Shown: positions 15,261 to 23,738, counted from the stretch's first letter. The stretch is 64,000 nt of DNA from Deltaproteobacteria bacterium (GCA_016704445.1 JADJAE010000006.1:62001-126000); one strand, 5' to 3'. Made by a program: numbers and translations. The notes: generated by a model from the sequence alone, not told the origin.

Positions 15261-17975
15261 TCAGGCGCCCGCGGGCAGCAGGACGAGGTAGAGCTCGCCC
15301 GCCGCTGCCTCCGCGCGCGTGCCCGAGGGGAGGGCGTGCGCCGAGAGCAGCACGTCGGCCGTGGTCCCGTCAGGCAGCGTCGGCATCTGGTCATCGCGCA
15401 TGAACGCGCGCACCTCGGCCACGAGCCCGTGGCGGTCTGCGAGGCGGTCGCCGAGCCTGAGCTCCCGCTCGACGTCCAGCGTCACCCGCACCACCGCGAC
15501 GACCCCCGGCGGAAGGTCGTCGCCTCGGTACGTCCGCTCGATCTGCCTTCTGCAACGCTCGGCGAGCGTCTCCAGCGCGCCGTCGGCCTCGGGCGCCATC
15601 GCCGTGCGGGCGACCTCCTCGACGCGCGCCCACAGCGCCCGCTCGGCCTCGCGCAGCGACGCGGAGCGCGGCGACGGTTCGTGTCCCCGGCGCTCGAAGA
15701 TCGCCACGTCGCGCACCGTCGCCGCGGCGTCGCGCGCCCGCAGCGAGGCGTCGCGCCAGCCGCCGTCGAGCGAGGGCGTCTGCGCCCCCACCAGCACGTC
15801 GCCCGATCGCAGCGCGGCGCCCGCCAGCGCCACGCCCGACGCATCGAGGTGGCGCGTCTCGGGGCCCTGCACGCCGGGCGGCGTCGCGGTGAGCTCCTCT
15901 CGCCCGAGCGACGTGTCGCGCAGCGCGACCTCGTACGCCGGGCGGGACCGGGACGCGAACCACCCCTCGCGCGACACGCGCTCCGCGAGGCGGACCTCCC
16001 CCTCGGCGAGCTCCTCCGTGAAGGCCACGCGGACGTGTCGGCCGAGGGCCAGCGCGCCGCCCTTCGCGCCGTCGCCCTCCGCGACGACGTCGCCGGCGCG
16101 GACGCGCGCCCCGTCGGCCAGCGTCGCGCGCTCGGCCCGCAGCGCGCACACCTGCACCTCGGCGCTCGGGTCGTCGGGGAGCACCAGCACCACGCGGTCG
16201 TCGACCACCGCCACGCGACCGTCGCGCTCGGCCAGGATCACGGCCCCCGCGGCGCGCGCGACCTCGGCCTCGACGCCCGAGCGCGACCGCGGCGCCTCCG
16301 GATTCACGAGCGGCGCCGCCACGCACAGCGCAGCGGCCGCCCGACGCGCATCGGCCAGCGCGTCCTGCGCGCGCGTCGGCGAGAGCGCCTCGGCCACCGG
16401 CCACGGGCGCTCGGCTGCCTCGGGCGACGCCACGAGCTCCCCGCGCGCCCCGAGATCCACGTGGAGGGGCAGCGAGGCCGCCGCCGCGGGCGAGGCGTAC
16501 ACGCGCCCGCGCGGACTCGGGCACGCGTCGAGCGGCGACGGCCACGAGACGCCCTCTCCCGTCGTGATCCTGCGCAGGTGGCACACCGCCGCGAGAGGGT
16601 TCGCCGCCTCCAGCGGGGCGCACGCGTCCGCGGCCCCGAGCCACGCGTGAAACGCGCGCATCAGCGGGCTCGCGTTCAGCAGGTCGTGCGGCAACAAGGT
16701 CTCGACCTCCTCGCTGGCGTCCATGCGCAGGCGCGCTCCTCGGGCCACGACCCACAGCCCGCGGAGCGCGCGCTCGGCGAGCTGCTCCCCGGCCGCGGCC
16801 GCCGCGTACCGCGGGGCGTCGCCGTCGGTGGGCTCGCCGAGCCACGCGAAGGCCGCCGCGAGGTCGTCCCTCGTGAGCGACGTGGTGGCCTGCGACGACG
16901 ACACGCCCAGGGCCTCGTCGGCGGCCGCGCGCCCCGCCTCGTCGAGGTCGAAGCACGCGAAGTGCTCGAAGGTCCAGGCGAGCGCGGCGTCTGCATCGGC
17001 GACGACCGCGGGCGCCGGTGGGGTCGGCTCTTCGTCGCCGAGGTACACCGCCACGGTCGCGACCCCGGCGGCCACGAGGCGACGCACGACGGCGGTGTTC
17101 AGCGGGCGGTCGCGCCTCAGCACGATGGCACCGTCGGGCGCCACCACGTCGCCTGCGCCACGGTAGCGCTTGAGGTCACGCGGCGAGAGCGGGACGCCGG
17201 GGCACCCTGCGTCGCGCAGCAGTGCGACTCTCCGCGCGTTGAGCTTCTCTCCCTTGCGCGCGACGACGCGTCCGTCGGGCGCGTGCACGTCCCAGGGCGC
17301 GGCGGGCGCGGCGCGCGGGGCCTCGTCGAAGGGCGCGAAGGCGCCGTCCTCCGTGAGGTGCACGGCGCGAGTCGACGCGTGCGTCCGCAGCACCAGCGCG
17401 GGCGGCGTGTGAGGCGCGAGGAGCACGCGGGCCGTGATCGCCCCGCCACGCCGCTCGAAGCTGAGCGCGTCGCCGTACACGTCGCGAAACACGACGATGG
17501 CGGCGTCCTCCGCGCGCTCCCTGCGCAGCCCGGACCGGGGACGGAGCGTCGGCACGCACACGCGCTCGCGCCCCGCGACGATGAAGGTCCCGCGCGCCGT
17601 CATGAGCGGGACCTCGCCGAAGAAGCACTCCTGCTCTTTGATGTCGCGGATCGCGGAGCCGTCCCCGAGCGTCCCCGGACGGTCCCACGTGATGAGCCGT
17701 ATGGTGACCTTGAGCGGCGCGGCGAAGGTCATCGTGCGGTGCAGGCACTCGGCCTCGTCGAAGCGCGGCGGCTCGAGCGCGTACTCGACGAACTCCAGCG
17801 ACGCGAGCCCGTCGCTCGATCGCACGGGAAATACAGCACGGAGCGCCCCCTGGAGGCCCTCGTCGCGGCGCTCGGTCGGGGCCTCGGTGGCCTGGAGGAA
17901 GCGCGCCATCGAGCGCAGGTGGAGGCCCACGAGGGGGCTCGTCGGCGCAGGCATCGTGACGTGGGCGTACCGCAT
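15261..17975 (-). CDS. Degenerate stand-alone RNA polymerase beta-subunit (RpoB) homologue
   Basis: The protein has 904 residues from the ATG at 17975. It is collinear with RpoB for most of its length. Residues 15-150 match the RpoB N-terminus: FLQ..E.P at 26, GLQ..L.AVFPV, SLEFVEYALEPPRFDEAEC (59-77), TFAAPLKVTIRLI (83-95), IRDIKEQECFFGEVPLMT (109-126), GTFIVAGRERV. A mid block near 435-465 keeps LLPHDLLNASPL and NPLAAVCHLRR, the rifampicin-pocket region (NPLSEITHKRR in RpoB). Near 845 it keeps DDLPPGVVAVVRV and GDRLADRHG. Key features are gone: the GRVCPIETPEGPNIGLI block is unrecognisable, and GDKMAGRHGNKG has become GDRLADRHGLVAEV, so both catalytic-centre lysines are lost. It ends at the PSRMNVGQ-like position without the clamp tail of about 100 residues. 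No rpoC or rplL homologue is nearby. With 904 open codons and normal codon use it is probably a real gene, not an active polymerase subunit. A regulatory or decoy role is speculation. Confidence 0.85.
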   Translation of the reverse strand: MRYAHVTMPAPTSPLVGLHLRSMARFLQATEAPTERRDEGLQGALRAVFPVRSSDGLASLEFVEYALEPPRFDEAECLHRTMTFAAPLKVTIRLITWDRPGTLGDGSAIRDIKEQECFFGEVPLMTARGTFIVAGRERVCVPTLRPRSGLRRERAEDAAIVVFRDVYGDALSFERRGGAITARVLLAPHTPPALVLRTHASTRAVHLTEDGAFAPFDEAPRAAPAAPWDVHAPDGRVVARKGEKLNARRVALLRDAGCPGVPLSPRDLKRYRGAGDVVAPDGAIVLRRDRPLNTAVVRRLVAAGVATVAVYLGDEEPTPPAPAVVADADAALAWTFEHFACFDLDEAGRAAADEALGVSSSQATTSLTRDDLAAAFAWLGEPTDGDAPRYAAAAAGEQLAERALRGLWVVARGARLRMDASEEVETLLPHDLLNASPLMRAFHAWLGAADACAPLEAANPLAAVCHLRRITTGEGVSWPSPLDACPSPRGRVYASPAAAASLPLHVDLGARGELVASPEAAERPWPVAEALSPTRAQDALADARRAAAALCVAAPLVNPEAPRSRSGVEAEVARAAGAVILAERDGRVAVVDDRVVLVLPDDPSAEVQVCALRAERATLADGARVRAGDVVAEGDGAKGGALALGRHVRVAFTEELAEGEVRLAERVSREGWFASRSRPAYEVALRDTSLGREELTATPPGVQGPETRHLDASGVALAGAALRSGDVLVGAQTPSLDGGWRDASLRARDAAATVRDVAIFERRGHEPSPRSASLREAERALWARVEEVARTAMAPEADGALETLAERCRRQIERTYRGDDLPPGVVAVVRVTLDVERELRLGDRLADRHGLVAEVRAFMRDDQMPTLPDGTTADVLLSAHALPSGTRAEAAAGELYLVLLPAGA

Positions 17976-18031
17976 GGCGCACCACTGGTGCACGCGCCCT
18001 GCGCGGACTGTCAATCGCGGCCAAGGGCCCT

Positions 18032-18754
18032 TTACCCGATGGCGACGAAGCGCTCGGCCAGCGCTTGCGCGTCGAGCACGCCGCGCACGGTGACGCTGAG
18101 GTCGCCGCCTGAGCGCGCGTCGATGGCGGCGCAGGCGCTGACGTCGCGGCCGTCGGCGAGCTTGATCCCGAGCGTGAGGGTGCAGCGCTCGCCGTGGACC
18201 CCGCGGCCCGACTCGATGGCCGTCGCGGCGATGCCGACGAGCACCTCGCCCCGCCGCCAGAGCGCGGTGCGGGTGGACTCCGGTCCGCTGGTGTCGATGG
18301 TGTCGTGCACGCAGGCGAAGGGCTCGCCGGAGAGTCCGGCCACCGTGGAGACGAGGTCGAGGAAGCGCGCCGTCAGCGCGGCCGACACAACGGCGGCCTC
18401 GTCGGCGGAGACCCTGCGCTGCGCGCTCGCAGCGGGCGGCGCAGCCGAGGGCGCCTGCAACGCGGCTTCGAGGGCGGCCCACGCGCGGTCGAGCGTGGCG
18501 ACGTCGGGGAAGAGGATCTCGCCGGGGTAGCCGGAACGCACGGAGACTCCGAGCGAGGCGAGGAGGCGGTGGACGAAGACCTCCTGCTCGGGGTGCTCGA
18601 CGATGCCGAAGTCGTCCCAGCTCCCGCGCTGACAGAACGGGATCTTCAGCTTCGCTTCGCCCTCGGCGGTGACGACGTGGGTGAAGCTGTACCGGCGGGT
18701 GGCTGCGAGGGGCGCACCAGCGGTGCCCGAGGCGTGGCGGTGGGCGTCGGACAT
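18032..18754 (-). CDS. Hypothetical protein encoded just ahead of the RpoB-like gene
   Basis: The product has 240 residues from the ATG at 18754 (MSDAHRHASGTAGAPLAATR). No family recognised. It is cytosolic by sequence (no signal or membrane segment) and has two parts: an N-terminal region with KLKIPFCQRGSWDDFGIVEH (about 35-54) and HPEQEVFVHRLLASLGV, and after a Pro/Ala linker (about 100-118) a helical segment with ALTARFLDLVSTVAGLSG followed by a beta-rich end (STRTALWRRGEVLVGIAATA). It ends 56 bases before the start of the RpoB-like gene on the same strand, so co-transcription is possible. Confidence 0.75.
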   Translation of the reverse strand: MSDAHRHASGTAGAPLAATRRYSFTHVVTAEGEAKLKIPFCQRGSWDDFGIVEHPEQEVFVHRLLASLGVSVRSGYPGEILFPDVATLDRAWAALEAALQAPSAAPPAASAQRRVSADEAAVVSAALTARFLDLVSTVAGLSGEPFACVHDTIDTSGPESTRTALWRRGEVLVGIAATAIESGRGVHGERCTLTLGIKLADGRDVSACAAIDARSGGDLSVTVRGVLDAQALAERFVAIG

Positions 18755-18803
18755 CGCGCGAGTGTCCCACGCTCGCGCCCCCGCGGTAGCGCCCTGCGCT
18801 AGC

Positions 18804-19106
18804 ATGGCAGCGATGCGATACGGACGCTGGCTGCGCTGCGCCTGGTGCGAGTCCGAGGCGACCCTCGGGCGCGGCGCGGAGGGCTACCTGCTGCCCGCGT
18901 GCGAGGCCCACCGCGCCGAGGCGACCGCGGCGTGCAACGAGGTCATGGCGCTGTGGCCCCCAAGGCCCTCCCGCGGCGCGTCGACCGGCCACGCCATGGC
19001 CATCTACGAGCACCGGCGAGAGGTGCTGGCCCGCGACGCCGCCGAGCAGTCCGACGGGGACCTCGACTGGACCCGGCCGGTCGCCGGGTGGGTGCTCTTC
19101 GACTGA
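18804..19106 (+). CDS. Small hypothetical protein with a Cys/His zinc-binding pattern
   Basis: The product has 100 residues from the ATG at 18804 (or 97 from the ATG at 18813). The N-terminal part has C-A-W-C (about 13-16) and P-A-C-E-A-H (about 32-37), spaced as in a treble-clef or zinc-ribbon fold. The rest is helical and ends GWVLFD. It is divergent from the gene at 18754, with 49 bases between the starts. No function can be proposed. Confidence 0.7.
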   Translation: MAAMRYGRWLRCAWCESEATLGRGAEGYLLPACEAHRAEATAACNEVMALWPPRPSRGASTGHAMAIYEHRREVLARDAAEQSDGDLDWTRPVAGWVLFD

Positions 19107-19143
19107 TACTTCGCTCGCCCTCGACGAGCGCCGTCACGCGGAG

Positions 19144-19830
19144 TCAGGCAGCGTCCGCCTGCCTCCCGTCGCGAGCGCGGCGGATCTCGGCGAGCGCGCC
19201 CTCCTTCGCGGCGCTCCAGCGCGCGGCCCGCTCCGCCGTGTAGCCGAACCACGCCCACGGCGCGCGTTCGAGGAGTTCCTTCAGGATTGCGCCGTCCATC
19301 GAGATCGTGTGCGAGACGTGGGTGCCCGCGCCCGAGAGCGTGAAGATCTCCAGCGTCTCCGAGGTGCCGATGGGGATGAAGTTGATGCTGCGGCTGGTCG
19401 ACTTCGGGTAGACCCACGCGACCTCAGCCAGCGGAATGACCCCATGACCGAGGCCCAGCGTGACCAGCCAGCGCGGGCTGACGATCACGTCCCCGTGCTG
19501 CTTCGCTACCCCCGCGGCCACCTCCTCTTCGAGCGAACGGGCGAGCGCGAGGGGATCGCCGAACGCCGCGAAGTCCCTGAAGATCGGGTGACGCGCCACA
19601 TCGACGAGGCGTCGCGCTGCCACGACGAGGCGCCACCCGAAGAGGGTGATGAAGAGGCTGTTGAGGCCGACCGCGGTAGACAGCGACGCGCCCGAGCCCG
19701 CGGCGGGACCCTCGATCAGCACCATGGTCAGGAAGCCGACGAACACGGCGACGAAGAGGCCGTTGCGAACGAGCGCCCACCGCGCGCTGCGCCGCGCCTG
19801 CGTTTCGAAATACCCCGACGCGATGCTCAT
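19144..19830 (-). CDS. Two-helix membrane protein with a PH-like C-terminal domain
   Basis: The product has 228 residues, starting MSIASGYFETQARRSARWAL at the ATG at 19830. Two hydrophobic segments (about 22-40, GLFVAVFVGFLTMVLIEG, and about 50-70, SLSTAVGLNSLFITLFGWRL) form a hairpin. The cytosolic C-terminus has short strands (DVIVSPRWLVTLGLGHGVIP, LAEVAWVYPKSTSRSINFIP, TLEIFTLSGAGTHVSHTISM) and a final helix, the pattern of small bacterial PH-like domains often labelled DUF6709 or similar. The family label is tentative and the function unknown. Confidence 0.75.
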   Translation of the reverse strand: MSIASGYFETQARRSARWALVRNGLFVAVFVGFLTMVLIEGPAAGSGASLSTAVGLNSLFITLFGWRLVVAARRLVDVARHPIFRDFAAFGDPLALARSLEEEVAAGVAKQHGDVIVSPRWLVTLGLGHGVIPLAEVAWVYPKSTSRSINFIPIGTSETLEIFTLSGAGTHVSHTISMDGAILKELLERAPWAWFGYTAERAARWSAAKEGALAEIRRARDGRQADAA

Positions 19831-20007
19831 GCCCGCTATGTCTACTCCTCGCAGCCCACGTCGTGGTGCGAGCAGCACCCGCGGTGAGCCCTCGTCGTCG
19901 CCTGCGCCGACGTCGACGCTGGCGGCGCCGCGCTGCCGAAGCCGTCGTTGGCGGAGGGGTGGTGTCGGCCGGGCCTGCGGAGCCAGGCGATGCGATACGA
20001 TCGGGGC

Positions 20008-20571
20008 ATGACTGCGATCTCGCGGCTTCGGATGGCGGCGGACGAGTACCTCGTGCGGGAGGCGGGCGCCGAAGAGAAGAGCATCCTGTGGGACGGCGAG
20101 GTCTACGCGATGGCGGGCGCGCTGCCCGACCACAACTTCATCGTGGCCAACGCCCTCGCCGAGCTGCACCAGCTGACGCGCCGGGGGCCCTGCCGCGTCG
20201 CCGCCTCGGACCTGAAGGTCTACGTCCCGTTGCGCGACGGCTTCGTGTACCCCGACGCGAGCGTCGTGTGCGGCGCGTTGGAGTTCTACGGGCGGACCCG
20301 GGACGTCATCACCAACCCGACCCTGCTGCTGGAGGTGCTCTCCGAGGGCACCGAGAGCTTCGACCGCAGGGAGAAAGCGTCGGGCTATCGGGCGATCCCG
20401 TCGCTCCAGCACCACGTGCTGGTCTCGCAGACCGAGCGCCACGTCGAGGTGTTCACCCGCCAGGCGGGTGGGGGGTGGCTCCTGCGGGAGTATCGCGGTT
20501 CCGAGGAGGCCCCGATCGACGCGCTCGGAGGCGTACTCCGGTTGGACGAGCTGTATCTGAAGGTGATCTGA
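20008..20571 (+). CDS. Uma2-family (PD-(D/E)XK-like) putative endonuclease
   Basis: The product has 187 residues, starting MTAISRLRMAADEYLVREAG at the ATG at 20008. Family marks are WDGEVYAMAGALPDHNFIVA (about 27-46), RVAASDLKVYVP (about 64-75), VYPDASVVCG (about 80-89) and LLLEVLSEGTESFDRREKAS with YRAIPSLQHHVLV. The D...E-x-K-like residues (PD, LEVLS, K of REKASGY) match the nuclease core of the Uma2/DUF820 family. These genes are very common in cyanobacteria and myxobacteria, usually as single genes of unknown role, with mobile-element ancestry proposed. Length is normal. Confidence 0.92.
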   Translation: MTAISRLRMAADEYLVREAGAEEKSILWDGEVYAMAGALPDHNFIVANALAELHQLTRRGPCRVAASDLKVYVPLRDGFVYPDASVVCGALEFYGRTRDVITNPTLLLEVLSEGTESFDRREKASGYRAIPSLQHHVLVSQTERHVEVFTRQAGGGWLLREYRGSEEAPIDALGGVLRLDELYLKVI

Positions 20572-20627
20572 AGGGGAGTGCAGCCTTCGGAGCGAGTCAA
20601 CCGACGACCCCGCCCATCTCCCCATCA

Positions 20628-20666
20628 TCACGACAGTTGACACTGATACTGTCGTGAGCCTATAGC
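20628..20666 (+). promoter_or_regulatory. Sigma-70-like promoter overlapping a perfect 10-bp palindrome ahead of the MerR gene
   Basis: TCACGACAGT at 20628-20637 and ACTGTCGTGA at 20648-20657 are perfect inverted repeats 10 bases apart. TTGACA lies at 20637-20642 and TATAGC at 20661-20666, 18 bases apart, so the palindrome covers the -35 and most of the spacer. The MerR-type gene starts 62 bases downstream. Long-spacer promoters with an operator in the spacer are the classic MerR arrangement, so autoregulation is likely. Confidence 0.65.
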
Positions 20667-20727
20667 TGCCGAGCCAGGGGTTCAGACGGCTCGGGGGTGC
20701 GCTGCGGCGCGCGGCGGAGAGGCGACG

Positions 20728-21273
20728 ATGGCGGACGACGAGGTGACCCTCACGGAGCTCGCGGAGCAGACCGGGGAGTCTGCGCGCACCCTGCGGTTCT
20801 ATGTGATGCAGGGGCTGCTGCGCGGCCCTGACGCTTCGGGTCCTCGGGCGCGCTACCCCTTCGAGTACGTGGCTCGGGTGCGCTGGATTCGCGAGCGCCA
20901 GTCCGAGGGGCTCAGCCTGGGGCGCATCGCGCGCGACCTGCAGGCCCTCGACGCCGCCGGGCTCCCGCTGCCGACGTCGTCGCATGGCGGCCCGGTCGAG
21001 GCGCCGCCGCGCGCGTCCGCGGGATCGTCGGCGGTCGACTACCTGCGCCACGCGGGGCTGCTCCCGGGGCACAGCCCGCCCGCCGCCGCTCCCGCCGTGG
21101 TGCCCGCGCCCGCCGCGGTCGACGCGTCTGCCGACCCGACGCGCAGCACCTGGGAGCACGTGCTCATCGCCGACGGCGTCGAGCTCCACGTGCGTCGTCC
21201 GCTCGATCCGTTCACCCAACGGCGCGTGAAGCAGCTGCTGCAACAGGCCCGGGACATCTTTCGGAAGGCCTGA
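20728..21273 (+). CDS. MerR-family transcriptional regulator
   Basis: The product has 181 residues, starting MADDEVTLTELAEQTGESAR, with a GGAGAGG ribosome site. The MerR winged-helix domain occupies about residues 7-70: TLTELAEQTGESARTLRFYV, then MQGLLRGP, YPFEYVARVRWIRERQSEGL and LGRIARDL. There is no metal-binding Cys set. A Pro/Ala linker leads to a C-terminal segment (about 140-180, HVLIADGVELHVRRPLDPFT), perhaps a dimer or effector region. It lies 49 bases before the VWA-protein gene on the same strand; MerR-like plus VWA gene pairs recur in myxobacteria, so it probably controls that gene and itself through the palindrome upstream. Confidence 0.88.
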   Translation: MADDEVTLTELAEQTGESARTLRFYVMQGLLRGPDASGPRARYPFEYVARVRWIRERQSEGLSLGRIARDLQALDAAGLPLPTSSHGGPVEAPPRASAGSSAVDYLRHAGLLPGHSPPAAAPAVVPAPAAVDASADPTRSTWEHVLIADGVELHVRRPLDPFTQRRVKQLLQQARDIFRKA

Positions 21274-21322
21274 ATTCCCATACGGTTTGGAGAGGCTTAC
21301 GGGCCTCGAGGAGGCTCATCCC

Positions 21323-22624
21323 ATGAAGCGCAACGACCCCGGCTCGCTCCCTTCGCCCGTCGCGAACTGCACCGTCACCGTCGACCGCGAGTACGTCCGC
21401 GGTGACGTCGGCGGTCGGCGCCACATCCGCCTCGCCCTCCAGGCCGCGCGCGCCCCGGCGGGCCGGGTCCGCCCCCCGCTGCGCCTGGCCTTCGTGGTCG
21501 ACCGCTCGGGCTCCATGGCCGGTGCGCCGCTCGCGCTCGCGGGACGCGCGGTCTGCGAGGCCGTCGCCCTCCTCGACGCCGGCGACGCCTTCGCGCTCGT
21601 CACCTTCGAGAGCGACTGCGAGGTCGCGATGACCTTCGGCCCGGCCTCCGACGAGCGCAAGCGCGAGGCCCTCCAGCGCTGCCAGGCGCTCGCCACGGGC
21701 GGGTCGACGAACCTCAGCGGGGGCTGGGCCGAGGGCTGCGCGCAGGTCGCGGGCGCCGCCGGTGACGCGCTCGCGCGGGTGCTCGTGCTGACCGACGGCC
21801 AGGCCAACGTCGGCGAGACGCGCCCCGCCACGCTCTGCGAGCACGCGCGGGTGCTGCGCCGCAAGGGCGTGGCCACGTCGTGCCTCGGGCTCGGCGCGGG
21901 CTTCAACGAGTCGCTCCTGAGCGCGATGGCCGACGCCGGGGGAGGGCGCTTCTACTTCGCCGAGCGCCCGGAAGAGCTCGTCGAGCACATGCGCGCGGAG
22001 GTGCTCGAGGGCCTCGACGTCGTGGGCCGCGGCGTGGCCGTCGAGGTGCGCCCGCACGACCGTGGCCGCGTCGAGGTGCTCGGCGGCCTCGAGTCCGCGT
22101 GGACCGGCCACGCCCTGCGCGTCGAGCTGGGCGACCTCGTCTCGCAGCAGAGCCTCGACGCGGTGTTCTCCGTGCTGCTGCCCCCGGGCGCCGTCGGCGA
22201 GGCGCGCGCCTTCGACGTGAGCGTGCTCGACGGCGAGGGGCGCCCCTGCGCGCCCGTGCAGACCGTCCGCTTCGTCTACGCGCCGGGGGAGGTCGTCGAC
22301 CGTCAGCCCCGCGAGCTCGCGGTCGATCGTCGGGTCGCGCGGTACTACGCCAACGACGCGCGCCTCGCGGCGGTGGTGCTCAACCGCGAGGGCCGCTACG
22401 CCGAGGCCGCGGCGAGGCTCTTCGGCGTGGCCGGGCGCGTCGCCTCGTACGCGGGCAACGACCCGGAGCTGAACGCCATCGTGGGCGAGCTGCGCGCGTC
22501 GGCCGACGAGTTCGGGCGCCCGGTGCAGGAGATCAACCTGAAGCACGCGCACACGGCGGCGCACTTCGGCAACCGCTCGAAGACCGCCCGCGGTCGCTCG
22601 ACGCGGGACGACGGCGACGTCTGA
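21323..22624 (+). CDS. von Willebrand factor A domain protein
   Basis: The product has 433 residues from the ATG at 21323, with GAGGAGG upstream. The VWA domain spans about residues 53-230 with a complete MIDAS metal site: DRSGSM (Asp60, Ser62, Ser64), the Thr of GGSTNLSGG and the Asp of LTDGQAN. A beta-sandwich region follows (about 235-330) and a helical tail (about 335-420, RRVARYYANDARLAAVVLNR). There is no signal peptide, so it should be cytosolic. Related proteins are often annotated as Ca-activated channel homologues, but channel function is not supported. It is downstream of the MerR-type gene, probably in one transcript. Confidence 0.9.
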   Translation: MKRNDPGSLPSPVANCTVTVDREYVRGDVGGRRHIRLALQAARAPAGRVRPPLRLAFVVDRSGSMAGAPLALAGRAVCEAVALLDAGDAFALVTFESDCEVAMTFGPASDERKREALQRCQALATGGSTNLSGGWAEGCAQVAGAAGDALARVLVLTDGQANVGETRPATLCEHARVLRRKGVATSCLGLGAGFNESLLSAMADAGGGRFYFAERPEELVEHMRAEVLEGLDVVGRGVAVEVRPHDRGRVEVLGGLESAWTGHALRVELGDLVSQQSLDAVFSVLLPPGAVGEARAFDVSVLDGEGRPCAPVQTVRFVYAPGEVVDRQPRELAVDRRVARYYANDARLAAVVLNREGRYAEAAARLFGVAGRVASYAGNDPELNAIVGELRASADEFGRPVQEINLKHAHTAAHFGNRSKTARGRSTRDDGDV

Positions 22625-22651
22625 GGCAGGGCCCCTCTCCCCGCCCCATCG

Positions 22652-22919
22652 CTGATGGTTGACCTCATCTTGGGGAGCGACCGCTGCGCCAGCCCAATGC
22701 GCCTCACCGTCGCGAAGCGACAGGGCTACCGCGGCGCCAGCTCAATGCGTCCTAGCGGTCCTACGCTCCGAGTCCGAGAGCGGTTGAACCCGGTCGGGTG
22801 GAGCCGCCGATTCCACGAACTCGCATCGGGCTGGCGTCGCGGTAGCCCCGTCGCTTCGCGACGGTGAGGCGCATTGGGCTGGCGTCGCGGTCGCTCCCCA
22901 AGATGAGGTCAACCATCAG
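22652..22919. mobile_element. MITE-like element A with 9-bp target duplication
   Basis: A 268-bp element with 98-bp inverted arms (22652-22749 and 22822-22919) around a central stretch of about 70 bases. The ends are CTGATGGTTGACCTCATCT. It is bounded by the perfect direct repeat GCCCCATCG at 22643-22651 and 22920-22928, as expected for target-site duplication. It has no coding capacity. Each arm holds two partial copies of a unit containing GCGCCTCACCGTCGCGAAGC. The terminal pattern CTGA-N7-CCTCAT and 9-bp duplication resemble IS4-family (IS10 group) ends, so trans mobilisation by such a transposase is the best guess. It lies 27 bases after the VWA gene. Confidence 0.85.
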
Positions 22920-23138
22920 GCCCCATCGGGGGAGGGCCATCGACGTGACCCTGCCGATGAACACCGATCGGTGAGCGCAACCCGCGCAGTTGGTGCTCGA
23001 GTCTGCGAGTGACCTTCCGCTCGCAGGAGCTGCGCCCCGCACGCAACCTCCTCCGACGCCGGGGACGACACCGCGCGCCCGATCGCCGTCACCGGACCTG
23101 TTCCGGCGGCGCGTCGCGCGTGAGGAGCCACTGCACCG

Positions 23139-23720
23139 ATGACCCCGACCCCGACCCCGCTCTCGCCCTACTTCGCAGCCCTCGACCTGCACGGCGCCGT
23201 GACCCTGCTCGAGCACACGCCGGTCGGCGCCGGCCACATCCTCCTGACCCTGCTTCAGTTCAAGTGCGCCTCCGTCATGCTCGCCTCGGGCTTCGGCTTC
23301 ATTGCCTGTCTGCGAGCGTCCTGGGAGATCCGCGACGACGGCGGCGCCTCGGTGTTCGCTCCCATCATCGTCGTCACCCTGGTCCTCGGTCTCGGCGCCT
23401 GGGCCGCGTACGCCCTGTTCGGTTGGCTGCGACGTCGCGGCCAGCCCCCGCCTGCGCGGGTGCTCGAGCTCGCCCGCTACGGACTCCGCGTCTCGGAGCA
23501 GGGCAAGCCCACCGTGCCCGACGCGCCGCTCATCGACGCGCACGGGCGCACGCTGCTCCCGTGGACCCCCTGGCGCGACGTGTCCGCCGACAGCGTCGAT
23601 GGGGGCGTCCTGTCCTTCGCGCTCCATGTTCCGCCGGAGCGGGTCGACCTCTCCCTCGGACCTTCGTGCGCCGCGGAGATCAGCGCGCTCGCCCGCACGC
23701 TCGCGGCGATGAGCCACTGA
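23139..23720 (+). CDS. Hypothetical membrane protein
   Basis: The product has 193 residues, starting MTPTPTPLSPYFAALDLHGA; GAGGAG lies about 12 bases upstream. Hydrophobic segments are at about 40-60 (KCASVMLASGFGFIACL) and about 75-97 (FAPIIVVTLVLGLGAWAAYA). The C-terminal half is soluble and beta-rich (VLELARYGLRVSEQGKPTVP, VLSFALHVPPERVDLSLG), with an overall layout of two helices then a small globular domain. No family recognised. The 210 bases before it, after MITE A, hold nothing I can identify. Confidence 0.75.
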   Translation: MTPTPTPLSPYFAALDLHGAVTLLEHTPVGAGHILLTLLQFKCASVMLASGFGFIACLRASWEIRDDGGASVFAPIIVVTLVLGLGAWAAYALFGWLRRRGQPPPARVLELARYGLRVSEQGKPTVPDAPLIDAHGRTLLPWTPWRDVSADSVDGGVLSFALHVPPERVDLSLGPSCAAEISALARTLAAMSH

Positions 23721-23738
23721 AGACCCGGGACCGCCCTC

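Noticed and set aside
18755..19013. N-terminal extension of the RpoB-like frame up to 19013
   Set aside because: The frame is open this far, but between 17975 and 19013 it is antisense to or out of frame with the 18032-18754 gene and has shadow composition. RpoB similarity begins only after 17975.
22652..22919. Plain transcription terminator
   Set aside because: The arms are 98 bp with a 72-bp loop, no T run, and a flanking 9-bp duplication; a mobile element explains it better, though it may also stop transcription.
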